From: Mycolicibacterium tusciae JS617
Lineage (GTDB): Bacteria; Actinomycetota; Actinomycetes; Mycobacteriales; Mycobacteriaceae
Direction: 5' to 3'
Length of the DNA stretch: 64,000 bases
Assembly (NCBI RefSeq): GCF_000243415.2
Contig: NZ_KI912270.1
Coordinates: forward strand, 186,001-250,000
Positions 62,661 to 64,000 of this stretch are shown here, in pieces; the stretch's first letter is position 1; each line of letters opens with the position of its first letter. A program made the translations under genes and the position numbers. Under the pieces are notes generated by a model. The model made no database searches, was not told where the DNA came from, and saw only the letters and a list, made by a program, of their open reading frames with translations.

Positions 62661-64000
62661 ATGTACCAACAAGTTCTTGATCCAGTCGGCGGCTCGCTCG
62701 CCTGGAGTGCGGTGGTCGCGGCGCTACCGCTCCTGCTGCTGTTCGTGATGCTGGGCGCGTTGAAGATGACAGCCTGGGTGGCGTCGCTGATATCGCTGGC
62801 GGTCAGCATCGTGATCGCCGTCGTGATCTACGGAATGCCCGTCGGGCAGACGCTGCTGGCCGGCACCGAGGGCGCCGCGTTCGGTTTCTTCCCCATTCTC
62901 TGGATCGTGATCAACGCGATCTGGGTGTACCAGATGACCGTGGAGACCGGCCATTTCGACGTGCTGCGGCGATCCTTCAGTCAGGTGAGTGACGACCAGC
63001 GAATCCAGGCCATCATCATCGCCTTCTCGTTCGGCGCGTTGATCGAGGCGTTGGCCGGGTTCGGCACCCCCGTCGCGGTGACATCGGTGATGCTGATGGC
63101 GCTCGGCTTCAAGCCGCTGAAGGCGGCCGTGCTCGCGTTGGTCGCCAACACCGCCCCCGTCGCGTTCGGCGCCATGGCGACGCCGATCATCACGCTGGGC
63201 AAGGTCACCGAACTGCCCGTCGACACGCTCGGCGCGATGGTGGGTCGACAGACCCCGATCCTGGCGCTGCTCGTGCCGCTGGCCCTGGTCGCGATCGTCG
63301 ACGGCTGGCGCGGCATGCGGGAGACCTGGCCGGCCGCGGTGGTCTGCGGAGTGGTCTTCGCGTTGGCCCAGTTCGCCACCTCGAACTATCTGTCCGTGCC
63401 GCTGGCCGATGTCGTCGCATCGCTGCTGTCCGCCGCGGCGGTGGTGGCGCTGGTGCGAGTCTGGCGGCCACGGCACGCCTATACCGAGCAGCCCGCACCC
63501 GTCGCGGGCGGCGCTGCCGACGAACCGCCCGCCGATTTCGCGCAGCGAGTCGGCAACGCCGACGGCCATCACGATTCGCGTGCCGATGTCATTCGGGCGT
63601 ATGCGCCGTACGCGATCATCATCGCGGTCTTCGTCGTGTGTCAGATCTCGGTGGTGAAAAACCTGCTCGACAAGGCGACGTTCGCCTTCAACTGGCCGGG
63701 ACTCGACGTCGTCGACCCGGACGGAGAGTCGTTGTCTCTCACGAAATTCAGCCTGAATCTGCTCACCACTCCGGGCACCCAGATGCTCGTCGCCGGCATT
63801 CTCACAATGGTCGCGCTGAAGCTTTCCGCGTCACGGGCGCTCAAGGCCTACGGGGTGACACTGCATCAGCTCCGCTGGGCGATCGTCACGGTCATGACGG
63901 TGCTGGCCCTTGCCTTCGTGATGAACCTGTCCGGTCAGACGATCACGCTCGGCACCTGGATGGCCGCGGCGGGTGGAGCATTCGCGGTTCTGTCTCCCAT
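62661..64000 (+). CDS. lctP: L-lactate permease (LctP/LldP family), 3' end outside window
   Basis: ATG 62661 follows GAGGTGGGGC, a strong ribosome site. The reading frame is open to the window edge (446 codons). It reads MYQQVLDPVGGSLAWSAVVA, then hydrophobic spans (ALPLLLLFVMLGAL, ASLISLAVSIVIAVVIYG), FFPILWIVINAIWVYQMTVETG, and IIIAFSFGALIEALAGFGTPVAVTS, the last being the signature core of lactate permeases. It imports L-lactate with protons. Divergent from the LuxR-type regulator by 130 bp, which may once have controlled it. The gap has no clear operator. Confidence 0.92.
   Translation, partial: MYQQVLDPVGGSLAWSAVVAALPLLLLFVMLGALKMTAWVASLISLAVSIVIAVVIYGMPVGQTLLAGTEGAAFGFFPILWIVINAIWVYQMTVETGHFDVLRRSFSQVSDDQRIQAIIIAFSFGALIEALAGFGTPVAVTSVMLMALGFKPLKAAVLALVANTAPVAFGAMATPIITLGKVTELPVDTLGAMVGRQTPILALLVPLALVAIVDGWRGMRETWPAAVVCGVVFALAQFATSNYLSVPLADVVASLLSAAAVVALVRVWRPRHAYTEQPAPVAGGAADEPPADFAQRVGNADGHHDSRADVIRAYAPYAIIIAVFVVCQISVVKNLLDKATFAFNWPGLDVVDPDGESLSLTKFSLNLLTTPGTQMLVAGILTMVALKLSASRALKAYGVTLHQLRWAIVTVMTVLALAFVMNLSGQTITLGTWMAAAGGAFAVLSP

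Overview
The window is high-GC actinobacterial DNA and most likely comes from a fast-growing Mycobacterium (Mycolicibacterium) chromosome. Most of the core genes resemble M. tuberculosis genes that I recall as Rv1258c-Rv1264 and Rv1272c-Rv1287, in the corresponding local order. These include tap, udgB, a Ddn-like protein, a HIT protein, amiB2, a pH-sensing adenylyl cyclase, two ABC exporters, lprB/lprC, a SixA-like phosphatase, an SbcD/SbcC-like pair, a GMC oxidoreductase, oppABCD, a beta-carbonic anhydrase and cysD/cysN. The Rv numbers and symbols are from memory; no search was run.

Layout. 1-3742: a partial nitronate monooxygenase and a GNAT acetyltransferase gene split by an IS30-family element, which is itself split by an IS110-family element. 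3797-6424: a VOC protein, a DinB/mycothiol-type protein, an alpha/beta hydrolase and a divergent TetR regulator with a clear operator. 6434-10426: a sulfate-assimilation operon cysD-cysNC-cysQ-rrf2 on the minus strand. 10642-12322: a PaaI-type thioesterase gene cut by an IS3 (IS407-group) element with a 4-bp target duplication. 12327-15654: carbonic anhydrase, the TcrX/TcrY two-component pair and a small exported protein. 15950-21373: the oppBCDA peptide importer. 21363-24654: a peptidase-like hydrolase, a DUF1622 membrane protein and a GMC oxidoreductase. 24670-26330: IS1380 copy 1.

26438-30228: the SbcC/SbcD-like pair. 30324-34333: a Tat-exported DyP peroxidase, a PCu(A)C copper chaperone, a PepSY membrane protein and a small histidine-bearing membrane protein, probably a metal or heme handling cluster. 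34408-43883: SixA-like phosphatase, two DUF3558 lipoproteins, a heterodimeric ABC exporter, a molybdopterin oxidoreductase, two small unknowns and an AIM24 protein. 43911-45682: an IS1182 element. 45732-46247: a 29-bp tandem hairpin repeat abutting dtd. 46283-49602: a copper efflux operon (CsoR-type operator, copZ, a duplicated HVHP exported protein, copA). 49603-52665: epimerase, exported protein, adenylyl cyclase and DNA glycosylase. 52667-54327: IS1380 copy 2, inserted exactly between two stop codons. 54328-59911: amidase, HIT, Ddn-like, LLM flavoprotein, udgB and tap. 59908-62530: a LuxR-type regulator that appears frameshifted. 62661-64000: start of a lactate permease.

Five insertion sequences of five families (IS30, IS110, IS3, IS1380 twice, IS1182) make this a strongly IS-affected version of an otherwise conserved mycobacterial region. 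Two genes (GNAT and thioesterase) can be rebuilt exactly in frame by removing the elements. The most interesting structure is the 5' noncoding end of the IS110 element. It carries two loops whose short guide-like segments match the element's own ends and its own insertion site, as expected of a bridge RNA. No tRNA, rRNA, CRISPR array or prophage was recognised.
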